This document shows, one piece after another, positions 1 to 8,704 of a DNA stretch of 64,000 nt. A program made the translations under genes and the position numbers. Below the pieces are notes generated by a model that was not told where the DNA came from, searched no databases, and saw only the letters and a list, made by a program, of their open reading frames with translations. The DNA lies in NCBI RefSeq assembly GCF_018502625.1, contig NZ_CP075566.1, forward strand, positions 6,417,492 through 6,481,491, read 5' to 3'. Origin of the DNA: Pseudomonas hormoni (GTDB lineage Bacteria; Pseudomonadota; Gammaproteobacteria; Pseudomonadales; Pseudomonadaceae). Each line of letters opens with the position of its first letter. Position 1 is the first letter of the stretch.

Positions 1-377
1 TCGGTGAAGTTCTGGTAGTCGGCAGTCGGAATCTTGTGACGTGCCAGGAAATCCTTGGTGAACGCTTTCGAGCCTTCGAGCTGGGCAGCGCCCGCGGTCG
101 GACCGAAGCAATCCAGGCCACGGGAGCGGAACAGATCAACGACGCCAGCCACCAGTGGCACTTCCGGGCCGACGATGGTCAGGGAAACGTTCTTCTCGGC
201 GAAGTCGGCGAGTTGTTCAAGTGCGAGCACATCGATAGCGACGTTTTCGCACTTGGCTTCAATGGCGGTGCCAGCGTTGCCCGGCGCTACGAAAACCTTC
301 TGCACGCGCGGATCCTGAGCCACTTTCCAGGCCAGGGCGTGTTCACGGCCACCGCTGCCAATGATCAAAACATTCAT
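1..377 (-). CDS. purD: Phosphoribosylamine--glycine ligase, N-terminal part
   Basis: Catalyses the ATP-dependent joining of glycine to phosphoribosylamine, the second step of de novo purine synthesis, in the cytoplasm. The gene runs off the left edge, so only about the first 125 residues are present. They begin MNVLIIGSGGREHALAWK, the glycine-rich N-terminal motif of GAR synthetases, followed by the VAPGNAGT and FGPTAGAAQLEGSKAF stretches typical of the N and early ATP-grasp regions. The start is the ATG at 377-375. It lies downstream of purH on the same strand, the usual Pseudomonas order, with a large palindrome between the two genes. The rest of the ATP-grasp domain cannot be assessed. Confidence 0.96.
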   Translation of the reverse strand, partial: MNVLIIGSGGREHALAWKVAQDPRVQKVFVAPGNAGTAIEAKCENVAIDVLALEQLADFAEKNVSLTIVGPEVPLVAGVVDLFRSRGLDCFGPTAGAAQLEGSKAFTKDFLARHKIPTADYQNFT

Positions 378-446
378 TTCAAAAACCTCGGATGACGCTA
401 ATTCTGTTTAAAAGCCTAAAGCGCTTTACGCTGTAGGAGGTCGCAA

Positions 447-549
447 TGAAGCCGGTAGATGCAAGGCGGAGTCGACCTCGATGAGCGGAGTTGCCTCTAG
501 GCAATGAGCATCATCGAGGTCGGATCCAACGCAGCAGATGCCGGCTTCA
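447..549. repeat. Large interrupted palindrome between purH and purD
   Basis: Arms of about 38 nt (447-484 and 511-549) are imperfectly complementary. The outermost nine bases (TGAAGCCGG against CCGGCTTCA) and innermost twelve (CGACCTCGATGA against TCATCGAGGTCG) pair perfectly. The centre carries a further TTGCC-TCTA-GGCAA hairpin. It begins 18 nt past the purH stop. It could act as an RNA hairpin limiting readthrough from purH to purD or be a member of a dispersed intergenic repeat family. It is not of the REP type seen elsewhere in this window. Confidence 0.75.
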
Positions 550-566
550 GTGCGGCCGTTGTCTTG

Positions 567-2174
567 TTAGTGACGGAAGTGGCGCATGCCGGTGAATACC
601 ATGGCGATGCCGGCCTCGTCAGCCGCAGCAATCACTTCGTTGTCACGCATCGAGCCGCCTGGCTGAATCACCGCAGTGATGCCGACCTTGGCCGCATTGT
701 CCAGACCGTCGCGGAACGGGAAGAATGCATCGGAAGCCATGACCGAGCCGGCAACCTGCAAACCGGCGTGCTCTGCCTTGATCGCAGCGATACGCGCAGA
801 GTTCACGCGGCTCATCTGGCCGGCGCCGACACCGATGGTCTGACGGTTCTTGGCGTAGACGATGGCGTTGGACTTGACGTACTTGGCGACTTTCCAGGCG
901 AAGATCAGGTCGTTGATTTCCTGTTCGGTCGGTGCACGCTTGGTCACGACTTTCAGGTCATCGGCGCCGATCATGCCGATGTCGCGGCTCTGCACCAGCA
1001 GGCCACCGTTGACGCGTTTGTAGTCCCAGGCAGCGGCGCGTTCAGCCGACCACTCGCCGCAGGCCAGCAGGCGCACGTTGGCTTTTGCCGCGACGATCGC
1101 GCGGGCTTCTTCGCTGACGCTTGGGGCGATGATCACTTCGACGAACTGACGCTCGACGATGGCCTTGGCGGTTTCAGCATCCAGTTCGCGGTTGAAGGCG
1201 ATGATGCCGCCGAAGGCGGATTCGGTGTCGGTGGCGTAGGCCAGTTCGTATGCCTGACGGATGCCGCCTTCGGCGTCCGGGCTCACGGCAACGCCGCACG
1301 GGTTGGCGTGCTTGACGATCACGCAGGCTGGCTTGACGAAGCTCTTCACGCATTCCAGCGCGGCGTCGGTGTCGGCCACGTTGTTGTACGACAGCTCTTT
1401 GCCTTGCAGTTGGGTCGCGGTGGCGATGCCGACTTCGGCTGGCTTGGCTTCCACGTAGAACGCCGCGCTCTGGTGCGGGTTCTCGCCGTAGCGCATTTCC
1501 TGAGCCTTGACGAACTGGCTGTTGAAAGTGCGCGGGAACTCGCTGCGACCTTCGGTGCTGAGGGTGTCAGCGGCCTGGTTCACGGTGCCCATGTAGTTGG
1601 CGATCATGCCGTCGTAAGCGGCGGTGTGTTCGAAGGCCTTGAGCATCAGGTCGAAACGCTGAGCGTAGGTCAGGCCGCCGGCCTTCAGGCCTTCGAGGAC
1701 GCTGGCGTAGTCGCTGGCATTCACCACGATGGCCACGTCTTTATGGTTTTTTGCTGCCGAACGGACCATGGTCGGGCCGCCGATGTCGATGTTTTCGATC
1801 GCGGTCGGCAGGTCGCAGCCTGGCTTGTTGATGGTGGCTTCGAACGGGTACAGGTTGACCGCGACCAGATCGATCGGCTTGATGCCGTGCTCGTTCATGA
1901 TGGCATCATCGATACCGCGACGACCGAGGATCCCGCCGTGGATTTTCGGGTGCAGGGTTTTCACCCGACCGTCCATCATTTCTGCGAAACCGGTGTAATC
2001 CGCGACTTCCACTGCGGCAACACCGTTATCGCGCAGCAGCTTGAACGTTCCGCCGGTGGAGAGGATCTCGACGCCCAGGGCTTCAAGCTCTTTGGCGAAT
2101 TCGAGGATCCCGGTCTTGTCGGAAACGCTGATCAAGGCGCGGCGGATCGGCAGGCGGGTAGTCTGGTCGGTCAT
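567..2174 (-). CDS. purH: Bifunctional AICAR transformylase / IMP cyclohydrolase
   Basis: Carries out the last two steps of IMP synthesis: formyl transfer to AICAR from 10-formyl-tetrahydrofolate, then ring closure. The 535-residue length is the family norm. The N-terminal MGS-like cyclohydrolase domain starts [12 protein letters not shown] and contains [14 protein letters not shown] at 68-81. The transformylase half shows RYGENPHQ at 228-235 and the catalytic Lys-His of KHANPCG at about 288-289. I chose the ATG at 2174, giving MTDQTTRL, because GGAAATTGAA lies just ahead of it. An in-frame ATG at 2186 would add four residues and has no good ribosome site. The gene starts only about 32 nt after the fis terminator, so it may depend on readthrough. 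Confidence 0.97.
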   Translation of the reverse strand: MTDQTTRLPIRRALISVSDKTGILEFAKELEALGVEILSTGGTFKLLRDNGVAAVEVADYTGFAEMMDGRVKTLHPKIHGGILGRRGIDDAIMNEHGIKPIDLVAVNLYPFEATINKPGCDLPTAIENIDIGGPTMVRSAAKNHKDVAIVVNASDYASVLEGLKAGGLTYAQRFDLMLKAFEHTAAYDGMIANYMGTVNQAADTLSTEGRSEFPRTFNSQFVKAQEMRYGENPHQSAAFYVEAKPAEVGIATATQLQGKELSYNNVADTDAALECVKSFVKPACVIVKHANPCGVAVSPDAEGGIRQAYELAYATDTESAFGGIIAFNRELDAETAKAIVERQFVEVIIAPSVSEEARAIVAAKANVRLLACGEWSAERAAAWDYKRVNGGLLVQSRDIGMIGADDLKVVTKRAPTEQEINDLIFAWKVAKYVKSNAIVYAKNRQTIGVGAGQMSRVNSARIAAIKAEHAGLQVAGSVMASDAFFPFRDGLDNAAKVGITAVIQPGGSMRDNEVIAAADEAGIAMVFTGMRHFRH

Positions 2175-2205
2175 TTCAATTTCCATCAAAAGCAAAGGAG
2201 TCAGC

Positions 2206-2238
2206 AAAAAAGGCGACCGGTTTTACGCGGGCGCCTTT
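2206..2238 (-). terminator. Rho-independent terminator after fis
   Basis: On the minus strand AAAGGCG (2238-2232) pairs with CGCCTTT, and the second arm runs straight into a T tract (to 2206). It lies 18 nt beyond the fis stop and about 32 nt before the purH start, so it may attenuate dusB-fis-purH transcription rather than fully separate the genes. Confidence 0.8.
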
Positions 2239-2255
2239 CTGGTTTGATTGAATGC

Positions 2256-2576
2256 TTACAGCAAATCGTACTGCTTGAGTTTCTTGCGCAGGGTGCCTCG
2301 GTTCAGTCCGAGCAGCTCGCTGGCCTTGGTCTGGTTACCCTTGACGTAGTTCATCACGCACTCGAGCAGGGGCGCCTCGACTTCGGAGAGCACCAGGTTG
2401 TACACATCCGTGACGGCAGCGCCCTCAAGGTGGGCGAAATAATTGTGCAGCGCCTTCTCGACACTCCCGCGAAGGGTCTGACCTTCTTCGCTCGGCGTGT
2501 TGAGGTGCTGTTTCAAATTCACGTTGTCGCTCACGGGTGTTGTTCCACTCACTAAAGTCTCGGTCATCATCGTCAT
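2256..2576 (-). CDS. fis: DNA-binding protein Fis
   Basis: Nucleoid-associated DNA-bending protein and transcription factor. The 106-residue product ends in the conserved helix-turn-helix region [20 protein letters not shown], then [12 protein letters not shown], nearly invariant in gammaproteobacterial Fis. The N-terminal 35 residues form the variable arm. The start at 2576 ([10 protein letters not shown]) overlaps the dusB stop by four bases (ATGA), implying translational coupling; an ATG at 2567 (MTETLVS) is possible. dusB-fis is the classical operon in enterobacteria and pseudomonads. A strong terminator follows directly. Confidence 0.96.
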   Translation of the reverse strand: MTMMTETLVSGTTPVSDNVNLKQHLNTPSEEGQTLRGSVEKALHNYFAHLEGAAVTDVYNLVLSEVEAPLLECVMNYVKGNQTKASELLGLNRGTLRKKLKQYDLL

Positions 2577-3583
2577 GCGGCCACCTCTTCTCCGTCCCCT
2601 GTCAGGCTCTTGTAACGTTCGGCGAAGAAGCCCTGAACGTTGGCGCATTGTGCTTCCGTATCTTCCAAACGATTGAAGTGGGCGCGAAACTCCCTGGCGC
2701 CCGGCAGGGTTGCGAGATACCAGCCCACATGCTTTCGAGCAATGCGTACGCCCATGACATCTCCATAGAAGACGTGCAGCGCAGCCAGATGCTCTAGCAG
2801 AATGCGTTCCACCTCGATCAGTTCCAGCGCCGGGAGTTTCTCGCCGGTACGCAGGAAATGGTCGATCTCGCGAAAAATCCATGGCCGCCCCTGGGCAGCC
2901 CGTCCAACCAGCAATCCATCGGCACCTGTCGCGTCGAGCACGTACCGGGCCTTCTCCGGTGAATCGATGTCGCCATTGGCGAAGACCGGGATCGACACTG
3001 CCTGCTTGATCGCGGCAATGGTGTCGTACTCGGCTTCACCGGTATACAGATCGGCACGGGTGCGGCCATGAACCGCCAACGCCGTGATGCCTGCCTGCTC
3101 GGCGATCTTCGCCACCGTCAGACCGTTCTTGTTGTCCCGGTCCCAGCCGGTACGGATTTTCAGGGTAACCGGCACATCAACCGCAGCCACCACGGCCTGC
3201 AGGATCTCGGTCACCAATGCTTCATCCTTCAACAGCGCGGAACCGGCAGCCTTGTTGCAGACCTTCTTCGCCGGACAGCCCATGTTGATGTCGATAATCT
3301 GTGCGCCCAGTTCGACGTTGGCCCGGGCCGCATCCGCCAGCATCTGCGCATCACCACCGGCGATCTGCACCGAGCGTGGCTCGGGATCGCCTTCGTGGAT
3401 CATGCGCATGCGCGATTTGCGGGTGTTCCACAAACTCATGTCGCTGGTGACCATTTCCGAGACTACAAGTCCTGCACCCAGTCGCTTGCACAGCTGACGA
3501 AAGGGTTGGTCGGTGACACCCGCCATGGGGGCGAGAATCAAGCCGTTGTGCAATGTGTATGGACCGATGCGTACCGCCGACAT
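2573..3583 (-). CDS. dusB: tRNA-dihydrouridine synthase B
   Basis: FMN-dependent reductase that converts specific uridines of the tRNA D-loop to dihydrouridine. The 336-residue protein starts [20 protein letters not shown], the FMN-barrel opening. It contains [19 protein letters not shown] with the catalytic cysteine, KIRTGWD, and [23 protein letters not shown] and the [11 protein letters not shown] stretch belong to the FMN phosphate-binding region. Length and motifs are complete. It is transcribed with fis downstream (ATGA overlap). The 185-nt gap upstream separates it from the zinc-ribbon gene and probably holds the promoter. Confidence 0.97.
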   Translation of the reverse strand: MSAVRIGPYTLHNGLILAPMAGVTDQPFRQLCKRLGAGLVVSEMVTSDMSLWNTRKSRMRMIHEGDPEPRSVQIAGGDAQMLADAARANVELGAQIIDINMGCPAKKVCNKAAGSALLKDEALVTEILQAVVAAVDVPVTLKIRTGWDRDNKNGLTVAKIAEQAGITALAVHGRTRADLYTGEAEYDTIAAIKQAVSIPVFANGDIDSPEKARYVLDATGADGLLVGRAAQGRPWIFREIDHFLRTGEKLPALELIEVERILLEHLAALHVFYGDVMGVRIARKHVGWYLATLPGAREFRAHFNRLEDTEAQCANVQGFFAERYKSLTGDGEEVAA

Positions 3584-3768
3584 AGGACTTTCCAGTTGTG
3601 GGGCCGGATCATGAGAGTTCGAAAAAGGGTTGGCATGATACCCGCTCTCGATGACTGGATAAAGGCTGAATTGAACAAAATCTGAACAGTTATTCGGTTA
3701 TCGCCAGCAGTTTGGTCTGAGCCGTCTCTGTCAGAAATGTGCCGTCAAACCCGTAGCACTGAACCGTT

Positions 3769-5001
3769 TCACTCGGGCGAGTGGAAGCTCAGGCTGTAGT
3801 TCACGGCTTTGGCGCCTGGGTCGAGGATATCCAGGGCGATGTGGATCGGCGTTTGCGGGGGCATTTCCGCCATGCCTTCGAGATCGCCGTTGAGGTACTC
3901 GCCGGACTTGAAGCGACGGCTGGCGATCAAGTGACCGTTGAGGTCGGCAAAACGCAATTCCAGCAGCGGGAACGGCTGGGAGAACGGCGCGCGGTTGTAG
4001 ATGATCGCGTCGACCACCAGCGCACCATTGAAATCCGGGTGGCTGCGCACCACCAGGTTGCTGCTCTTGATTTTCGCGATGTCGACTTTGGACGGTACGG
4101 TGCAGCCGATTTGTGGGCACAACTGCTGGAACCACGGACGGTACTGATCCTGGCGCGCCAGTTCATCGAAGTGGTAGGCGATGTACTGGCCGACGAGCGC
4201 GCCGGCACCGAGCAGAATCAGCAGCAACCAGAGAAACCGTCGACCCCAGGGAGATCGGCGTTTCTGCCAGTCGAGCTGCAGCGGGTCGTCGGTCAGGTCC
4301 TGCAGAACCTCGGCACGCATCGCCGGCTCGCTGCGTTCGCGACGCTTGCGCAAGGGTTCGATGGAAGGCAGGTCGTCGTCGAGTTCGTCAACGGCGTCGT
4401 TCGCTGACAGGCGTTCGTGGTGAAGCGGGGCGTCGAGTGGGTCGTTCAGGCGCAGTTGCGGCGGCAGAGTCTCGTCGTCCAGTTCCACCGGTTCCAGGGA
4501 CAGCGAGGGCTCGGTGCGCGAGGGCATGCTCTGCTCGACGGTCGGTTCTGGCGCGATCGTGGCTTCAGCCGCTTCGGCGCGATCGGCCGCCGATTCGCTG
4601 AAAAGGCTGTCGGACCAAGGCTCTTCGTCGGGCTCCGTGGTATCCCGGCGGGCACTCAGGCTGTCTTCGCGGTGGCGCCCGAACTCGGTAGTCGGCTGGA
4701 TTTCCCGCTGTTCGAGCCGGGCGAGTTCTTCGTCCAGGTCCAGGCTGTCCAGGTCGAGTTCAGCGGCAGACCACTGCTTCTGGCTGATGGCCCGCTGTTC
4801 CGGCTCCGCAGGCTCGATGATGGCCGGGGCAACCGGCGTGACCGCTTCCTTGCCTGCCTGCTCAAGCAACTGCTTGGCGGCGTTGAACACCTGCAGGCAC
4901 GAGCCGCAACGAACCACCCCACGGGCCACACTCAATTGAGCATGGCTGACGCGGAAGCTGGTTTGGCAATGCGGGCACTGAGTGACGAAGCTGTCGGTCA
5001 T
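3769..5001 (-). CDS. Zinc-ribbon and DUF3426 domain membrane protein
   Basis: Function unknown. The N-terminus (MTDSFVTQCPHCQTSF) holds a CxxC zinc ribbon completed by a second CxxC (VRCGSCLQVF), the MJ0042-type finger, in about residues 1-40. A long acidic, proline- and glutamate-rich stretch (about 60-250) follows and looks disordered. One membrane segment, FLWLLLILLGAGALVGQYIA, lies around 255-275. The C-terminal DUF3426 domain, probably periplasmic, includes VRSHPDFNGALVVDAII and LELRFADLNGHLIASR. It lies 30 nt after prmA on the same strand, so the two are probably cotranscribed, an arrangement conserved in pseudomonads. Confidence 0.9.
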   Translation of the reverse strand: MTDSFVTQCPHCQTSFRVSHAQLSVARGVVRCGSCLQVFNAAKQLLEQAGKEAVTPVAPAIIEPAEPEQRAISQKQWSAAELDLDSLDLDEELARLEQREIQPTTEFGRHREDSLSARRDTTEPDEEPWSDSLFSESAADRAEAAEATIAPEPTVEQSMPSRTEPSLSLEPVELDDETLPPQLRLNDPLDAPLHHERLSANDAVDELDDDLPSIEPLRKRRERSEPAMRAEVLQDLTDDPLQLDWQKRRSPWGRRFLWLLLILLGAGALVGQYIAYHFDELARQDQYRPWFQQLCPQIGCTVPSKVDIAKIKSSNLVVRSHPDFNGALVVDAIIYNRAPFSQPFPLLELRFADLNGHLIASRRFKSGEYLNGDLEGMAEMPPQTPIHIALDILDPGAKAVNYSLSFHSPE

Positions 5002-5031
5002 GCGGCGATCCGGATTATGCAGGCGCTCATT

Positions 5032-5910
5032 CTAGCGCCGACGGCCAGTGATGCGCACCCAGCCATCGCGATTGGCGATCGGGTCCAGATCGAAATCCTG
5101 GGCGTAGGCGTTGGCAACCTCTTCGCCTTGTTCGGCAAGGATGCCGGACAGTGCCAGACGGCCACCCGGCTTGACCAGGCTGGACAGTTGCGGCGCCAGG
5201 GACACCAGCGGGCCGGCGAGAATGTTGGCTACCAGCACGTCGGCCTGAACCTGTGGCAGGTCCTCGGGTAGATACAGCGGGAACAGCTCTTCGGCGATGT
5301 TGTTGCGCCCGGCGTTGTCGCGAGAGGCTTCCAGCGCCTGCACGTCGATGTCGGTGCCGACGGCTTGTTTGGCGCCCAGCAGCAGGGCGGCAATCGCCAG
5401 GATCCCCGAACCGCAACCGAAGTCCAGCACGTTGCAGTCTTTCAGGTCCTGACCGTCGAGCCATTCCAGGCACAGCGCGGTGGTCGGATGCGTGCCGGTG
5501 CCGAATGCGAGGCCCGGGTCCAGCAGAATGTTCACGGCGTCGGGTTCAGGCGCAGCGTGCCAGCTTGGAACGATCCACAGGCGTTGACCGAAGCGCATTG
5601 GCTGGAAATCGTCCATCCAGGTGCGTTCCCAGTCCTGGTCTTCGATGACTTCGCTGTGATGCTCGGGCAGCGGGCTGCCGGTCAGCAATTCAAGGTGGGC
5701 CAGTACGGTGGCGGCTTCGGTGCCACCTTCGAACAGAGCCAGCAGGTGCGTGTGCGACCACAGCGGGGTGGTGTTGAGTTCCGGCTCGAAGATCGGCTGG
5801 TCTTCGGCGTCCATGAAGGTCACCGACACGGCGCCCACTTCAAGGAAAGCGTCTTCGTAGGTTTCGGCTTGTTCTGGGCTGATGGCGAGACGGACTTGCA
5901 GCCAAGGCAT
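5032..5910 (-). CDS. prmA: Ribosomal protein L11 methyltransferase
   Basis: SAM-dependent trimethylation of lysines and the N-terminus of ribosomal protein L11. The 292-residue length is typical. The N-terminal L11-recognition domain ([11 protein letters not shown]) is followed by [11 protein letters not shown] at 131-141, SAM motif [11 protein letters not shown] at 161-170 and the [12 protein letters not shown] catalytic loop. The frame stays open to 6180, but that extension reads through a REP palindrome and has no family similarity, so I use the ATG at 5910. Upstream lie the REP element and the accC terminator, so prmA likely has its own promoter between 5911 and 6030. Confidence 0.97.
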   Translation of the reverse strand: MPWLQVRLAISPEQAETYEDAFLEVGAVSVTFMDAEDQPIFEPELNTTPLWSHTHLLALFEGGTEAATVLAHLELLTGSPLPEHHSEVIEDQDWERTWMDDFQPMRFGQRLWIVPSWHAAPEPDAVNILLDPGLAFGTGTHPTTALCLEWLDGQDLKDCNVLDFGCGSGILAIAALLLGAKQAVGTDIDVQALEASRDNAGRNNIAEELFPLYLPEDLPQVQADVLVANILAGPLVSLAPQLSSLVKPGGRLALSGILAEQGEEVANAYAQDFDLDPIANRDGWVRITGRRR

Positions 5911-6030
5911 GGCGGGCACCTTTGAAAAATATTGATTGCAGCCTAGCGGGCTGCGAGAAGCGCGCAAGTTTACGCGAGCGCGACGCAGAAGACGACCGGG
6001 TAGGCTGGGTCCAGGTGTAAACGGATGACC

Positions 6031-6164
6031 TGTGGCGAGGGAGCTTGCTCCCGCTGGAACGCGAAGCGGTCCCAAAATGGCTGAGCCGGGTCTGTCTGAG
6101 GCTACTTTGTTGAATGGTTTTGCGGTTGCTGCGCAACCGAGCGGGAACAAGCTCCCTCGCCACA
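6031..6164. repeat. REP-type inverted repeat pair
   Basis: Two inverted copies of the TGTGGCGAGGGAGCTTGCTC-type unit, each itself a small hairpin (GGGAGC-TTGCTCCC), flank about 85 nt between accC and prmA. Confidence 0.9.
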
Positions 6165-6190
6165 AGGGGCTGCGTAGCAATCTCCAGAAA

Positions 6191-6220
6191 CAACAAAGCC
6201 GCCCGATGGCGGCTTTGTTG
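6191..6220 (-). terminator. Terminator after accC
   Basis: Perfect 13-bp inverted repeat CAACAAAGCCGCC-CGAT-GGCGGCTTTGTTG, 13 nt beyond the accC stop. On the minus strand the second arm leads into a T-rich stretch. Confidence 0.85.
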
Positions 6221-6233
6221 ATCGGGCTAAAGC

Positions 6234-7592
6234 TTAGTGCTTGTCGCCAGCCAGCTTGTGTTCCAGGTAGTGGATGTTGATCCCACCTTTGCAGAAGCCT
6301 TCGTCGCGGACCAGATCGCGGTGCAGCGGGATGTTGGTCTTGATCCCGTCGACAACGATTTCGTCCAGCGCATTGCGCATGCGCGCCAGGGCTTCGTCAC
6401 GGGTTGCGCCGTAGGTGATCAGCTTGCCGATCAACGAATCGTAGTTCGGCGGTACGGCATAACCGCTGTACAGGTGCGAATCGACGCGAACGCCGTTGCC
6501 GCCTGGAGCGTGGAAATGCTTGACCGTGCCTGGGCTCGGCATGAAGGTTTTCGGGTCTTCGGCGTTGATCCGGCATTCCAGTGCATGACCGCGGATAACC
6601 ACGTCTTCCTGGGTGTACGACAGTTTGTTGCCAGCGGCGATGCTGAGCATCTCCTTGACGATGTCGATGCCGGTGACCATTTCCGAAACCGGGTGCTCAA
6701 CCTGAACGCGGGTGTTCATTTCGATGAAATAGAACGCGCCGTTCTCATACAGGAACTCGAAAGTGCCCGCGCCACGGTAGTTGATGTCGATGCAGGCTTT
6801 AACGCAGCGTGCGAGGACTTCAGCCCGTGCTTTCTCGTCGATGCCCGGTGCCGGCGCTTCTTCGAGAACCTTCTGGTGACGACGTTGCAGTGAGCAATCG
6901 CGATCGCCCAGATGGATGGCGTGGCCCTGGCCGTCGGAAAGTACCTGAACTTCCACGTGACGTGGGTTGGTCAGGAATTTTTCCAGATAGACCATCGGGT
7001 TGCCGAACGCCGCGCCGGCTTCGGAGCGGGTCAGTTTCGCCGAGGAGATCAGGTCTTCTTCTTTATGCACAACGCGCATGCCGCGACCACCACCGCCGCC
7101 AGCGGCTTTGATGATCACTGGGTAACCGACTTCGCGACCAATGCGCAGAGCGGTTTCTTCGTCTTCCGGCAGTGGGCCGTCGGAACCCGGAACGGTTGGA
7201 ACGCCGGCAGCGATCATGGCGTGCTTGGCCGATACCTTGTCGCCCATCAGGCGAATGGTGTCGGCTTTCGGGCCAATGAAGGCGAAGCCGGAGTTCTCGA
7301 CCTGCTCAGCGAAATCAGCGTTTTCCGCAAGGAAACCGTAGCCTGGGTGAATGGCGGTAGCGCCGGTCACTTCAGCCGCGGCGATGATTGCCGGGATGTG
7401 CAGGTAAGAGTGGGCGGCCGAGGCCGGACCGATGCAGACGGATTCGTCTGCCAGGCCCAGGTGCATCAGCTCTTTGTCGGCCTTGGAATAAACGGCGACG
7501 GTCTTGATGCCCATCTCTTTGCAGGCACGCAGGATCCGCAGTGCGATCTCACCGCGGTTGGCGATCAGAACTTTTTCCAACTTCGCAGTCAT
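6234..7592 (-). CDS. accC: Acetyl-CoA carboxylase, biotin carboxylase subunit
   Basis: ATP-dependent carboxylation of the biotin on AccB, the first half-reaction of malonyl-CoA formation for fatty-acid synthesis. 452 residues. The N-domain begins [20 protein letters not shown]. The ATP-grasp glycine-rich loop [14 protein letters not shown], the [22 protein letters not shown] strand and the catalytic [20 protein letters not shown] region are all intact. I use the ATG at 7592 (MTAKLEK); an upstream in-frame ATG at 7613 adds seven residues and would overlap accB. It follows accB by 17 nt in an aroQ-accB-accC operon and ends at a perfect hairpin terminator. Confidence 0.97.
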   Translation of the reverse strand: MTAKLEKVLIANRGEIALRILRACKEMGIKTVAVYSKADKELMHLGLADESVCIGPASAAHSYLHIPAIIAAAEVTGATAIHPGYGFLAENADFAEQVENSGFAFIGPKADTIRLMGDKVSAKHAMIAAGVPTVPGSDGPLPEDEETALRIGREVGYPVIIKAAGGGGGRGMRVVHKEEDLISSAKLTRSEAGAAFGNPMVYLEKFLTNPRHVEVQVLSDGQGHAIHLGDRDCSLQRRHQKVLEEAPAPGIDEKARAEVLARCVKACIDINYRGAGTFEFLYENGAFYFIEMNTRVQVEHPVSEMVTGIDIVKEMLSIAAGNKLSYTQEDVVIRGHALECRINAEDPKTFMPSPGTVKHFHAPGGNGVRVDSHLYSGYAVPPNYDSLIGKLITYGATRDEALARMRNALDEIVVDGIKTNIPLHRDLVRDEGFCKGGINIHYLEHKLAGDKH

Positions 7593-7609
7593 CAAAGTTT
7601 CTCCGCGGT

Positions 7610-8074
7610 TCAAACGATGGTGAACAGCGGTTGGTCGTACTCAACCGGCTGGCCGTCTTCGACGAGGATGGATTCGATCACACCGCTGGTTTCAGCTTCG
7701 ATGTGGTTCATCATCTTCATGGCTTCGACGATGCACAGGGTGTCGCCTTTCTTCACGGTCTGGCCGACTTCAACGAAGGACGGCGAGCTTGGCGAAGATT
7801 TACGATAGAAGGTGCCGACCATCGGCGAACGGGCAACGGTGCCGTTCAGGACAGGTGCGGCCGGAGCAGTTGGAGCGGCAGCGGCGGCAACCGGAGCAGC
7901 AGCGGCAGGCGCTGGAGCCGGAGCGTGCATTGGAGCCGGTGCGTAGTACTGCTGAGCCGGGGTCTTGCTATGGCGGCTGATGCGTACGGACTCTTCGCCT
8001 TCCTTGATCTCGAGCTCGTCGATGCCGGACTCTTCCAGCAATTCGATCAGTTTCTTAACTTTACGGATATCCAT
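7610..8074 (-). CDS. accB: Biotin carboxyl carrier protein of acetyl-CoA carboxylase
   Basis: Carries the biotin that shuttles carboxyl groups between biotin carboxylase and carboxyltransferase. The 154-residue protein has an N-terminal region beginning [17 protein letters not shown], an Ala/Pro-rich flexible linker at about 45-76 and a C-terminal biotinyl domain with the EAMKMM signature, the biotinylated lysine being about residue 120. The thumb and fold are normal ([20 protein letters not shown]). It lies between aroQ, 46 nt upstream, and accC, 17 nt downstream. Confidence 0.97.
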   Translation of the reverse strand: MDIRKVKKLIELLEESGIDELEIKEGEESVRISRHSKTPAQQYYAPAPMHAPAPAPAAAAPVAAAAAPTAPAAPVLNGTVARSPMVGTFYRKSSPSSPSFVEVGQTVKKGDTLCIVEAMKMMNHIEAETSGVIESILVEDGQPVEYDQPLFTIV

Positions 8075-8120
8075 GAATCATCAACTCCCAAGGGTCGGTC
8101 AGGGGCGTTACGCTTGTTGT

Positions 8121-8573
8121 TCAAGCTGTTGCCGGTCTTTCAAGCTGCTCTAGGGCGGCCTCCAGGGCCAGTCGATAACCGCTGGCGCCAAGGCCGCAGA
8201 TCACTCCCACCGCTACGTCGGAGAAGTAAGAGTGATGGCGGAAAGGTTCGCGTTTGTGCACGTTAGACAAATGCACTTCGATGAATGGGATGCTCACCGC
8301 CAGCAGCGCGTCACGTAATGCGACACTTGTGTGCGTAAAAGCTGCTGGGTTGATCAGAATGAAGTCCACACCTTCGCTGCGGGCAGCGTGGATGCGGTCG
8401 ATCAATTCGTACTCGGCGTTGCTTTGCAGGTGCAGCAAATGATGGCCGGCTTCACGAGCACGGCGTTCCAGGTCCTGGTTGATCTGCGCCAGTGTCGTAG
8501 CGCCATAGGTGCCCGGTTCACGGGTGCCGAGCATGTTCAGGTTGGGGCCGTGCAGAACCAATAGGGTCGCCAT
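8121..8573 (-). CDS. aroQ: 3-dehydroquinate dehydratase, type II
   Basis: Dehydrates 3-dehydroquinate to 3-dehydroshikimate in the shikimate pathway. The 150-residue length fits the dodecameric type II enzyme. The start reads [20 protein letters not shown] followed by GTYG, which carries the catalytic tyrosine (about 23) and the flexible-lid arginine. [16 protein letters not shown] and [17 protein letters not shown], with the catalytic histidine, follow. The ATG at 8573 is chosen over an in-frame ATG at 8600 because it gives the family N-terminus. It is the first gene of the aroQ-accB-accC operon. Confidence 0.97.
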   Translation of the reverse strand: MATLLVLHGPNLNMLGTREPGTYGATTLAQINQDLERRAREAGHHLLHLQSNAEYELIDRIHAARSEGVDFILINPAAFTHTSVALRDALLAVSIPFIEVHLSNVHKREPFRHHSYFSDVAVGVICGLGASGYRLALEAALEQLERPATA

Positions 8574-8704
8574 CTGCTGTTCCTTGTTATCCGTGTGCAT
8601 TTGTCAGAACCCGGCGACTATGCCGCAAAGCCTTTGTGACTGTCCAGTTCTATGCAATAGCCAGCACGATGGCCGATGTTTGCGCGAAATATGTGACCGG
8701 CTGA

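Noticed and set aside
504..2555. 683-residue open frame on the plus strand
   Set aside because: It is the antisense shadow of purH and fis, whose motifs and starts are unambiguous; no family similarity on the plus strand.
5911..6180. N-terminal extension of prmA
   Set aside because: It translates a REP palindrome; the family N-terminus starts at 5910.
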